A stretch of 64,000 bases of DNA, taken from the NCBI GenBank assembly GCA_017523995.1, contig JAFWUX010000066.1, forward strand, positions 1 through 64,000, in the 5' to 3' direction. A program made the position numbers and the translations under genes. The notes below the pieces were generated by a model, which saw only the letters and a list, made by a program, of their open reading frames with translations, was not told the origin of the DNA and did not search any database. Source of the DNA: Oscillospiraceae bacterium (lineage in GTDB: Bacteria; Bacillota_A; Clostridia; Oscillospirales; Ruminococcaceae). Below are positions 52,823 through 60,800 of this stretch, in pieces (position 1 is the stretch's first letter; each line of letters opens with the position of its first letter).

Positions 52823-54337
52823 TCAGCAGACGTCATAATCTGCGATCAGACCTGTGAGCTTTTCGATCTCCTGATCGGAGAGGTTGGAGATACGGTTGAA
52901 TTTGAATTCCGTTTCATAGCTGACTGCCGGAATGCGCAGCCAGAGATGCACCAGCTGCGAAGTATCCAGCCGCAGCTCGATTTCAACGCGCGTGCCCTTC
53001 GGCAGATTCGGCGGCAGGAGAATCTCCGCTTCAGAGATGATGCGGACATCGCAGAGCTCCTTGAATTCGCCCTCTGTGACCGAAAGCTCGATTTTCTCCT
53101 GATTCTCGGATGCTGTCCGGAACGGCAGGCAGGTTGCGGCAGGCAGCGTGGTATTCCGCTTGATGAGAATGCGGTTATATTTTTTCAGTGTCAGCTCGTC
53201 CAGCGCAGAAACGCCGATCGAATGCGAGCAGACATCGGAAATGGTCTTTGTATCACTGGTTTCCGCCTCAAGCTGCTTGCCGAACAGCGCTGCGCCCATT
53301 GCGACAACCTCATCCGGGTTGACCTCGTGTGAGGGCGCGATGCCGAGCAGTTTGGTCAGCTGCTCCTCGATGTAGGGGATGCGGCTTGAACCGCCGACCA
53401 GAATCACCTTGTCGATCTGCTGCGCGGTGATGCCTGCATCTGCAATTGCACTCTTGACGCAGTATTCGGTGCGCTTATAGAGCTTTGCAACGATCTTTTC
53501 AAAATCCGCGCGCGTGAGCGTGTAGCTCTCCTTGAATTCGCCGGTGCGGATCGGGATGACGGCTTTCTCCTGTCTGCAAAGGCTGATCTTCGCCTTTTCG
53601 GCGCGGTTGAACAGCTCCTGATAGACGTCGAGATATTCCTCATCCTCGAGATCGACATCATATTCATCCTCGATGTGATCGTGAATCTGTGCAACAATCT
53701 CCTCATCGAAGAATCTGCCGCCGACATTCTTGATGCCCTTGGTGCTCTTGACATTGACCTCTCTGCCGTCCACGCGGATCAGCGTGACGTCGAATGTGCC
53801 GCCGCCGAGATCATAGATCAGGATATTGGCATGCTCCAGCTTGCTCTTGACGGCATAGTAGAGCGCTGCTGCAGTCGGTTCATTGATTGTCCGGACAAGC
53901 TCAAGGCCTGCAATGCGCGCCGCATTTTCGGTCGCGGTACGTTCTGCATCGGTGAAATATGCAGGAATCGTAATGACAACACGGTTCAGCGGTGTCTCAG
54001 TCCCGAGAAACTGGTTTGCATCGGTTACCATTTTGCGCAGGATCAGTCCCGAGATGACCTCCGGTGAATAGCTCTGCCCGAACGAGGTTGTGAACCGATA
54101 ATCCTTTTCGCCCATGTGGTTTTTGATTGCAGAGACCACATCCTTCGGACAGCAGATGCTGTTCTCCTTTGCGGTCTGCCCGACGATCATCGAGCTTTCG
54201 TTTTCAAAATATACAACAGACGGTGTTGTCCGCTGACCTTCCATATTCGTGATGATCTGCGGCTCGCCGTTTTCATCAATATAGGAACAGACGGAGTATG
54301 TTGTTCCGAGATCAATACCCAAGATCATTTCTTTCAC
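52823..54337 (-). CDS. Hsp70/DnaK-like protein lacking the C-terminal lid
   Basis: A 504-residue Hsp70 relative. The nucleotide-binding domain (1-360) is complete: phosphate 1 loop LGIDLGTTYS, the Lys at about 72 (AIKNHMG), VVITIPAYFTDAERTAT, INEPTAAALYYAV, phosphate 2 ILIYDLGGGTFDVTLI and adenosine VILVGGSSRIPYIEEQL. A linker without the DnaK-type DVLLLDV motif leads to a shortened beta substrate-binding part (about 365-480), and the helical lid present in DnaK (638 residues) is missing; only a short helix ends the protein. It is thus a specialised Hsp70, not the housekeeping DnaK. No DnaJ, GrpE or CIRCE element is nearby. First gene of a five-gene operon with the triple AAA+ protein. Confidence 0.92.
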   Translation of the reverse strand: MKEMILGIDLGTTYSVCSYIDENGEPQIITNMEGQRTTPSVVYFENESSMIVGQTAKENSICCPKDVVSAIKNHMGEKDYRFTTSFGQSYSPEVISGLILRKMVTDANQFLGTETPLNRVVITIPAYFTDAERTATENAARIAGLELVRTINEPTAAALYYAVKSKLEHANILIYDLGGGTFDVTLIRVDGREVNVKSTKGIKNVGGRFFDEEIVAQIHDHIEDEYDVDLEDEEYLDVYQELFNRAEKAKISLCRQEKAVIPIRTGEFKESYTLTRADFEKIVAKLYKRTEYCVKSAIADAGITAQQIDKVILVGGSSRIPYIEEQLTKLLGIAPSHEVNPDEVVAMGAALFGKQLEAETSDTKTISDVCSHSIGVSALDELTLKKYNRILIKRNTTLPAATCLPFRTASENQEKIELSVTEGEFKELCDVRIISEAEILLPPNLPKGTRVEIELRLDTSQLVHLWLRIPAVSYETEFKFNRISNLSDQEIEKLTGLIADYDVC

Positions 54338-54385
54338 CTGCTTTATGTATTCTGACTTCGCGCAGGGCTCTGCGCATACTTTATT

Positions 54386-54414
54386 ATTATACCATATTTG
54401 CGTGAAAAGTGCAA
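54386..54414 (-). promoter_or_regulatory. Sigma-A promoter of the Hsp70/AAA operon
   Basis: On the minus strand TTGCAC (54409-54414), 17-base spacer, TATAAT (54386-54391). The leader contains a small GCGCAG/CTGCGC hairpin (54359-54374). No CIRCE repeat is seen. Confidence 0.78.
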
Positions 54415-54469
54415 TGGGCGAAATATATTAAATTATCTGTTTTATCCGGCGGATCAATATGCAAACAGA

Positions 54470-54510
54470 AAACCGCCTCAATCGGGAAAAGTTGCCGATT
54501 GAAGCGGTTT
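54470..54510 (-). terminator. Terminator of the sigma/anti-sigma operon
   Basis: Bases 54470-54485 pair with 54495-54510 over 16 positions with one mismatch; the minus strand continues with TTTTCTGTTTG. Confidence 0.88.
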
Positions 54511-54516
54511 CCGCAG

Positions 54517-55557
54517 TTATTCGAGCGGGAATGTCACACGCCAGTTGCCGGAAGTAAATCTCTGTGAAGACATGAATTCACCTTTCAGGCTGCATTCATT
54601 CAGCATTTCATAGGGAACAGGGATGATCTGCTCGGTATAGCTGTCGATCTGCGATTCATCCCAATAGTGAAAGCCGATTTCTGTCTTATCACCGATCTCG
54701 TTTCCGTTTTTGTCAAGCAGATTGATATGACCGTGACTGTCCGTGTGCAAATTATCCTCATACCGTACCAGAATATGCAGCGCGCCGTCAATATATCCGA
54801 TGTTCATGACAGAAACATACGGAGCCGGTGTACACAGCGGTTGTTCCTGTGAGAGCAGAAAACGGTAGTCCGTCGCATCAGGGAACTCCGTCTGCCCATG
54901 CGGTTTATACGGAAAATACCCGTAACAGCCGCAGGTTACCGGGGATTCTGCGGTTTGCGGTTCATACGGAATACTGCTCATGTCAATATCTTCAAGCGAT
55001 GATTCTGGGTCATATCTTCTGCCCATCAGTATCTCACGAACGGAGAAAGTGACTTTTCCCTCCGGCATCGGGCTGCCGTCCATCGTCTCCAGATGAACCA
55101 CAAAGTATGCTGTGTGTGTATCAGCATCATATTCCGAAAAGCTGCAATGTCCTGTCATATCACTGGGAACATGGATGCGATAGCTGTCATACAGATCCCA
55201 TTTGCCGTCAGGACAGGTGCCCGTTGTATCATGCATAGCAAGATAAATGCTTGCCTCGCTGCCGTCCCGTTTCGCTGAGATGACAGTCATTTCGATGCCG
55301 TTATCCGTGCAGGATTTTTCGACCGGCGTAAACTGCTGGGCAGCGGCAGGTGCCATTTTATACAGCATTTCATATGCAGGATCAACACCGAACACCGTCA
55401 GCACAGGGAGCGTGCCGATCAGGACAACGGCAGCCGCAGCGGCAGCGATCAGTTGCTTTTTGATTTTCCGGTGTTTGATGCGCTTTTTCGGAATGTCAAC
55501 ATTCAGATACCGTTCGTCAATCTGACCGACCGCATCGAAAAACAGATCAGGTTTCAT
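54517..55557 (-). CDS. Membrane anti-sigma-like protein (DUF4179-type)
   Basis: A 346-residue protein. A short cytoplasmic N-terminus (1-33, DLFFDAVGQIDERYLNV, basic KKRIKHRKIKK) precedes one transmembrane helix (about 35-57) and a large extracellular domain (about 75-345) with beta-rich blocks such as GIEMTVISAKRDGSEASIYL. This is the plan of DUF4179-like proteins encoded with ECF sigma factors in Firmicutes, in which the cytoplasmic segment holds the sigma factor and the outer part senses envelope stress. The start overlaps the sigma gene's stop by four bases (ATGA). The cytoplasmic segment is unusually short for a sigma-binding domain, so the assignment rests partly on gene context. Confidence 0.72.
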   Translation of the reverse strand: MKPDLFFDAVGQIDERYLNVDIPKKRIKHRKIKKQLIAAAAAAVVLIGTLPVLTVFGVDPAYEMLYKMAPAAAQQFTPVEKSCTDNGIEMTVISAKRDGSEASIYLAMHDTTGTCPDGKWDLYDSYRIHVPSDMTGHCSFSEYDADTHTAYFVVHLETMDGSPMPEGKVTFSVREILMGRRYDPESSLEDIDMSSIPYEPQTAESPVTCGCYGYFPYKPHGQTEFPDATDYRFLLSQEQPLCTPAPYVSVMNIGYIDGALHILVRYEDNLHTDSHGHINLLDKNGNEIGDKTEIGFHYWDESQIDSYTEQIIPVPYEMLNECSLKGEFMSSQRFTSGNWRVTFPLE

Positions 55558-56111
55558 AGCAGGTCCTCCTTTGTCAGTTTGTCATGCAGTTTTCTGCGGA
55601 TCCGGAGCAGCATGGATTTGACCTTGCTCTGTGAAAATCCGTGTGCCGCCGCGATTTCCGCGACCGGCTGCATATAATAATACCGCCGGACAAAGACATT
55701 CCGTTCGGTCTCCGGCAATCCGGCGAGAAATACGTTGATTGCCTCCGTGACCGCCAGCTCTGTAATCTTCCGTTCGATATCTTCATCCGAGCGGAGCAGG
55801 TCAGCGATCTCATCAAAAACCATGCGCAGCTCCGGCGTTCCGCGTTTCTGCGCACGGTCAGCGCGCACACGTTTGAACGCAATATTCCGCGTCAGTCTGC
55901 CGAGAAAGGTCTGCAGATTTTCCGGATTGTGCGGCGGGATACTGTTCCATGCAGCAAGCCATGTATCATTGAGCACTTCTTCGGCATCCTCAGCGCACTG
56001 CAGAATGCGCATTGCAATCGTGCGGCAGTACGCTGTATATTTATCGGATACTTCTTCCACGGCGTTTTCGCTGCGCTGAAAAAATAATGCGATGATTTGC
56101 CGGTCTTCCAT
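55554..56111 (-). CDS. ECF-type RNA polymerase sigma factor
   Basis: A 185-residue sigma-70 family member with only regions 2 and 4. Region 2 (about 20-85): YTAYCRTIAMRILQCAEDAE, EEVLNDTWLAAWNSIPPHNP. Region 4 (about 125-180): LAGLPETERNVFVRRYYYMQ, VAEIAAAHGFSQSKVKSMLL with the helix-turn-helix. AGGAGG precedes the ATG. It is coupled by a four-base overlap with the anti-sigma-like gene. It would direct transcription of a stress regulon; a candidate autoregulated promoter is upstream. Confidence 0.93.
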   Translation of the reverse strand: MEDRQIIALFFQRSENAVEEVSDKYTAYCRTIAMRILQCAEDAEEVLNDTWLAAWNSIPPHNPENLQTFLGRLTRNIAFKRVRADRAQKRGTPELRMVFDEIADLLRSDEDIERKITELAVTEAINVFLAGLPETERNVFVRRYYYMQPVAEIAAAHGFSQSKVKSMLLRIRRKLHDKLTKEDLL

Positions 56112-56149
56112 GATGCACCTCCTATCGGATCATGTTCGGAGCTCCTATT

Positions 56150-56182
56150 GATATACTACCGGAACAGGCATCTGCGGTTGCA
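56150..56182 (-). promoter_or_regulatory. Candidate ECF-type promoter before the sigma gene
   Basis: On the minus strand TGCAACC (56176-56182) resembles the AAC-containing -35 box of ECF sigma promoters, and CGGTAGTAT starts 14 bases later. A weak sigma-A reading (GCAACC, 17 bases, TAGTAT) is also possible. Confidence 0.35.
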
Positions 56183-56299
56183 TAAAATCCGGAATTTTCT
56201 GACATGCGGATAATGGACTGTTTTTCGGGCATGCTGTATATGCCCTGTATCCGATTGCAGGGACAAGGCGGAGTACCGCCGGAAAGGAACGATCCTGCT

Positions 56300-56611
56300 A
56301 TGAATCACCGAACGAAAGCCGCCGGACTTGCGGCATTGCTTTGCTGCCTGCTGATGACCGGATGCGGAGACGGACGGCATACAACACAGGCAGAGCATTC
56401 CCGCGCTGCCGTGACAGAGCGGACAGCGGAAACTGACAGCGCCGAAACCGACCGTGACAATGCGCTCTACGAGGAAGATGACGTCCACCGCAAAACGGAC
56501 CGCGATGAACCGGATATCATTGACCGTGCAGATTCTGCAATGGATTCCGTTGAGAAGGCTGTGACCGATCTGGTATCCGATGCAGAGCGCGAACTCGACG
56601 AAATGCGCTGA
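56300..56611 (+). CDS. Small acidic lipoprotein of unknown function
   Basis: A 103-residue lipoprotein. ATG 56300 is preceded by GGAAAGGAAC. Signal peptide with lipobox LMTGC (Cys at about residue 21), then a highly charged, low-complexity tail rich in Asp, Glu, Arg and Thr, and a C-terminal amphipathic helix (SAMDSVEKAVTDLVSDAERE). No domain is recognised. The gene is divergent from the sigma factor gene, so it may belong to its regulon. Similar small lipoproteins are common and poorly conserved in Ruminococcus. Confidence 0.68.
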   Translation: MNHRTKAAGLAALLCCLLMTGCGDGRHTTQAEHSRAAVTERTAETDSAETDRDNALYEEDDVHRKTDRDEPDIIDRADSAMDSVEKAVTDLVSDAERELDEMR

Positions 56612-56619
56612 CAAGCAAA

Positions 56620-56656
56620 AGCACCGGCAGGGGAGAAACCTGTCGGTGCTGTTTTT
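56620..56656. terminator. Terminator between the lipoprotein and sortase genes
   Basis: AGCACCGGCAGG (56620-56631) pairs with CCTGTCGGTGCT (56639-56650), one G-U pair, followed by GTTTTTA. Confidence 0.85.
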
Positions 56657-57527
56657 ACGGATGCAGATAATCCTCCGGCTGCTGCATCGGCACAAGCCTG
56701 CCGACGAACAGCGCGCGTGCCTGCTCCAGATTTTCGGCGGTGCAGGTCGAAAGCGCAATCAGACGGTCATCCGGCGCGATCTCGAGACCGGAATCGTGCA
56801 TCGCCGCCGAACGGATTTTCTGCAGCCACTCTGCCTGTTCACAGGGGACACGGTAAACGCTGTCATAGCCGCTGACAATGGAGAGTGCAAAGAAGTCAAT
56901 CCGGTAAAGCATATCCGGTGCTGCCAGCCAGCCGTATTTGTGCGATGCGAATTCTTCGGGTTCCTTGAAGCTGCGCAGGTCACCGAACATGCCGGATGAG
57001 AGATTGTGCCCGTAGAGGATATTGACGGCATCGGTGTAGCCGCGCTGATTGCGGTAATCGAGCAGAATCGAGCCGACCTCCGTCTCGAGCCCGTCCGGTG
57101 TATGCGAAAGATAATAGAGATTGTCGCTGCCCTGCATGACAGGGTAGTCGATTGCCGAATCCGGAACATAGATCCAGCCGGTATAATCTGTAAGGTCAGC
57201 GAGAATCGCAGCATGCCCCAGCAGATCCTCCGCCTTCTCTTTCGTGAGATAGGGCTGATCGGCATGCGGCGCGTCCTCCGGTTCGGCGGCTGCAGTGGTT
57301 TCTGCTTCGGTGGCGTTTGAGGATGCGGTATCCGTTTGCGGTTGTGCAGCGGTATGCGCGGAGATATCCGTCAGCAAAGACGGCGCGGTCTGTATATCGC
57401 CGGAGTCGGATGCGGACAGTTCAGGCGCCTCTGCATGCTCATGCGAACGCACCGCGCTGCGGATCATAAAGCATGCCAGCAGGATCACCAGTACAACAGC
57501 CAGCCAGAAACGCACGGAACGCAGCAT
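56655..57527 (-). CDS. Class B-like sortase
   Basis: A 290-residue transpeptidase. N-terminal membrane anchor (about 6-23), a disordered Ser/Thr/Ala-rich stretch (about 30-90), and the sortase domain (about 95-285): TGWIYVPDSAIDYPVMQGSD with the class B TLXTC-family core, VNILYGHNLSSGMF with catalytic His174, LIALSTCTAE with catalytic Cys262, and the nearby Arg (271 or 277). It links sorting-signal proteins to peptidoglycan or pili. No substrate with an LPXTG-like tail is encoded in the window, but cellulosome anchoring scaffoldins in ruminococci are sortase substrates, so that is a possible link. GGAGGAGG lies before the ATG, and the gene has a structured leader of about 160 bases. Confidence 0.92.
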   Translation of the reverse strand: MLRSVRFWLAVVLVILLACFMIRSAVRSHEHAEAPELSASDSGDIQTAPSLLTDISAHTAAQPQTDTASSNATEAETTAAAEPEDAPHADQPYLTKEKAEDLLGHAAILADLTDYTGWIYVPDSAIDYPVMQGSDNLYYLSHTPDGLETEVGSILLDYRNQRGYTDAVNILYGHNLSSGMFGDLRSFKEPEEFASHKYGWLAAPDMLYRIDFFALSIVSGYDSVYRVPCEQAEWLQKIRSAAMHDSGLEIAPDDRLIALSTCTAENLEQARALFVGRLVPMQQPEDYLHP

Positions 57528-57551
57528 ACTTTCTTCCTCCTCCGCCTGTTA

Positions 57552-57672
57552 AATCCGGATAAAACAACGGTGCTCCGGACGAATCCGAAGCACTTGGCTG
57601 GTTTGGGCTGACGGATTAAAACGATCTCATTCATCATCCGTCTTTTCCGGATTGAACCCTTTTCCGTTGTTT
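57552..57672 (-). ncRNA. Structured 5' leader of the sortase gene (candidate riboswitch or cis-regulatory RNA)
   Basis: Read on the minus strand, AAACAACGG (57672-57664) pairs perfectly with CCGTTGTTT (57570-57562), closing a domain. Inside are a 7-bp hairpin GACGGAT/ATCCGTC (57642-57636 with 57616-57610, 19-base loop) and a 10-position hairpin with one mismatch and a UUCG tetraloop (57593-57570, whose first bases compete with or stack on the closing stem by one base). In addition AATCCGGA (57653-57646) just inside the closing stem is complementary over 8 of 8 bases to TCCGGATT (57559-57552) just outside it, giving an H-type pseudoknot or a switch. The last element ends about 13 bases before the ribosome binding site. 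I could not match it to a riboswitch class known to me. Confidence 0.6.
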
Positions 57673-57692
57673 ATAAAGCCATCTATGTTTTT

Positions 57693-57721
57693 AGTATAGC
57701 ATATTCTCTGCTGTTTGTCAA
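57693..57721 (-). promoter_or_regulatory. Sigma-A promoter of the sortase gene
   Basis: On the minus strand TTGACA (57716-57721), 17-base spacer, TATACT (57693-57698). It places the transcription start near 57686, just before the structured leader. Confidence 0.85.
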
Positions 57722-57759
57722 CTCTGATACAGGACTATGCCTCCTTGCACCGGCACAGA

Positions 57760-57796
57760 AAAACAGCCTGTACAAAGCGTACAGGCTGCTTTTTCA
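57760..57796 (-). terminator. Terminator of the BspA-like gene
   Basis: CAGCCTGTAC (57764-57773) pairs perfectly with GTACAGGCTG (57779-57788), and the minus strand continues with TTTTTCTG. Confidence 0.92.
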
Positions 57797-57800
57797 CAGA

Positions 57801-60800
57801 TTACTGAAAATACTTGTCATAGCCTTCCCAGCCGTTGACATAGCGTGTGAGAATCATTGCGTCCTTTGCGGAGACTTCGCCGTCTCCGTCGATATCCGCA
57901 GCCTTGATGTCGAGTTTGACGTTCTCCCAGCCGTTGACATAGCGGACAAGAACCATCGCGTCAACATTGCCGACCTGACCGTCGCCGTTTGCATCGCCGG
58001 TGGTGACAGCAGGTGCAGCGTCCTTTTTCGTGAAGTATCCCGGTGTGCCTTCCGCATCAATGCGGGCGTATTCGCTGTTGATGTGGTCAGCGTCATATGC
58101 CGTGCCGCTGCCGCCGACAAGCTTTATGCATCCCGAGAACATTTCTTCGGATTTTTCAACTGTATCTGTGTTCCACTTGTCGGATACAGTGATCGTTTGC
58201 AGATTATTGCATCCGAGGAACATCTTGCTCATGTCTTCAACCTTGGCCGTGTCAAAGCTGGAGAGATCCAGTGTTTCCAGAGCTTGGCAGAAATAGAACA
58301 TATAGCTCATCAACGTGACGTTCGAGGTATCAAAGCCGGTCAGATCCACTTCTTTCAGTTTCCGGCATTCGCGGAACATTTGTGACATGTTTTCCAGACT
58401 GGAGGTATCCAGACCGCTCAGGTTCACATGAGTCAGGTGTCCACATTGACTGATCATGTCAGCAGCATTCTTAACGCCGGAGAAATCCGCTTTGGAGAGA
58501 TCAATCTCTTCTGCCGTCGAATTCACAATCAGCTCCGTGCAATCCTCAGGCAGAACTGCACCTTCTGAAGCAACAATCTTCTTGACCTCAACAGGATAAG
58601 AATATTCCGCCATCGCTTCCTTCGTAACCTTGCCTTTCAGCGTCAGCGTGCCGGTTTCCGCATCAAATACAACCGACTTGAATGCAGGCTGTTCCGGCGC
58701 CGTGGTGGTGACGGTCGGTTCTGTTGTGGTGACAGGCGCGGTTGTTGTAGTCACAGGAACGGTGGTTGTGGTAACGGGAACCGTGGTTGTAGTGACCGGT
58801 ACCGTGGTAGTTGTCACAGGAGCCGTGGTGGTGACAGGCGGCTGTGCCGGTGCATCATTCGCGGTGAAGTAGCCCGGAGCGTCTGCGGTGTCAATGCGGG
58901 CGTATTCGCTGTTGATGTGGTCAGCGCTGTAGGTTGTGCCGTTTCCGCCGACCAGTGCTTTGCATCCATAGAACATTTCGGATTTCTTCCTAAAATCCGA
59001 AAGACTGCTCAGGTCCCACTGATCGGAAACAATGATCTTCTGAAGCATTGTACAATCGTTAAACATAAATGGGCAAATAGATACGCTTTCTGTGCTGAAA
59101 CTGCTCAGATCCAATACAGTGATTCGGCTGCATCCGAAGAACATATAGGTCATATCTATTACTTTCGATGTATCGAAGCCGGAAATATCCAATTCTTCCA
59201 TCATCGAGCAGCTCGCGAACATCTCACTCATGTTTGTCACCTTCGAGGTGTCCGCTTTGGAAAGATCAAAGGATTCTGCAAATAATGCATTGAACAGACG
59301 ATAACAGTTTTCCGGAAGTACCGTGCCTTCTTCTGCAATGACCTTCTTGACAAGATTGAATTTCTTGGTGAATTGATGCACTTCATCCGCATCGACTTCG
59401 CCTTTCAGCGTCAGCGTGCCGGTTTCCGCATCAAATACAACCGACTTGAATGCAGGCTGTTCCGGCGCCGTGGTGGTGACGGTCGGTTCTGTTGTGGTGA
59501 CAGGAACCGTGGTTGTGGTAACGGGAACCGTGGTAGTTGTCACAGGAACGGTGGTTGTGGTGACGGGAACGGTGGTAGTTGTCACAGGTACCGTTGTAGT
59601 GGTGACCGGAACGGTGGTAGTTGTCACAGGTGCCGTGGTGGTGACAGGCGGCTGTGCCGGTGCATCCTTCGCGGTGAAGTAGCCCGGAGCGTCTGCGGTG
59701 TCAATGCGGGCATATTCGCGGCTAAAGGCTTTGGAATCATATGCTGTGCCGCTGCCGCCGACGAGCGATTCACATTCAAAGAAGAAGAAATCGCTGTCAC
59801 CCTCTGCGGGCGGAAATACCAGTTTCGGGGAAGCATAGATTGTCCGGAGCGATTTGCAGCCGTTGAACATTCTGTTTGCGCGCGTGACTGCGGATGTATC
59901 CCAGTCGCTCAGATCCAGCGAAGTCAGTGCTTCGCAGTCCGTGAACATGCTGCCCATATCCGTCACATTTGAAATATCAATGCCGGACAAATCAATTGAC
60001 TCTGCCTGTTTGCATTTCTGGAACATGGCACACATAGAGGTGACATGCGAAAAATCGGCTTTTGAAAGATCAAAGGTTTCCGCAAGAATCCAGCCGGAAG
60101 AAGAAAGATAACCGCCGAACAATTCATAGCAGCTCTCCGGCATGACTGTGCCTTCTGCCGCGACAACATGCTTGACAAGCGGCGTGGAATAGTAAACGCG
60201 GAGATCAAGCGGGTCAAGAACGCCCTTCAAAGTCAGCGTACCGGTTTCAGCGTCAAAATCAACGGTCTGATATTCGCCGTCATAGCGCGATCCGATGGAT
60301 TCAAATGGATACGAATAGCGTTTTGCAAATGTTTCTGCACTGGAACCGGAAACGCCCTCGGTGTCTCCGCCGCAGCCGCGCATGACGGTGGTCTTCGGCA
60401 TAAAGTCATTATTGCAGCTGTTCATATCGCAAAGCGGATGCATGACGGTGACAGATTTCAGATTCGAGCAGCCATAGAAAACAGCATTGCAAACCTTTTT
60501 GACAGTGACAGGAATTGTAAATTCCTGAATGCCTGTGCATCCGGAAAATGCAGAGCCGTAAATCGTATCAACCGATTCCGGAATTTCGATTTCAGTCAGT
60601 GCTTTGCAGCCTGTAAATACATTTGCATTGATTGACTTGAGATTCGACGGCAGCGTCACGCTTTTCAGATTGTAGCAGCCGTGGAACACATCGGTTCCGG
60701 TATGTTCAATGCCGTCCGGCAGCACAGCCTCTGTCAGGCTTGCGCAGTCATAAAAGGCACGGTCATCAATAAACGTGAGCGTATCAGGGAGATTGATCTC

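Noticed and set aside
52823..54337. Housekeeping dnaK
   Set aside because: The protein lacks the lid and linker, and hrcA, grpE and dnaJ are not adjacent.
54338..54420. CIRCE heat-shock operator before the Hsp70-like gene
   Set aside because: No TTAGCACTC/GAGTGCTAA repeat is present; the only inverted repeat is a short GCGCAG/CTGCGC hairpin.
57552..57672. Cyclic-di-GMP riboswitch before the sortase gene
   Set aside because: The HD-GYP protein and the sortase made this attractive, but the conserved cores of class I and II as I recall them are not present.
58690..59680. Regular short repeats that could suggest a CRISPR array
   Set aside because: The unit is 21 bases without spacers and lies in frame within a coding region for Thr-Pro-Val linkers.
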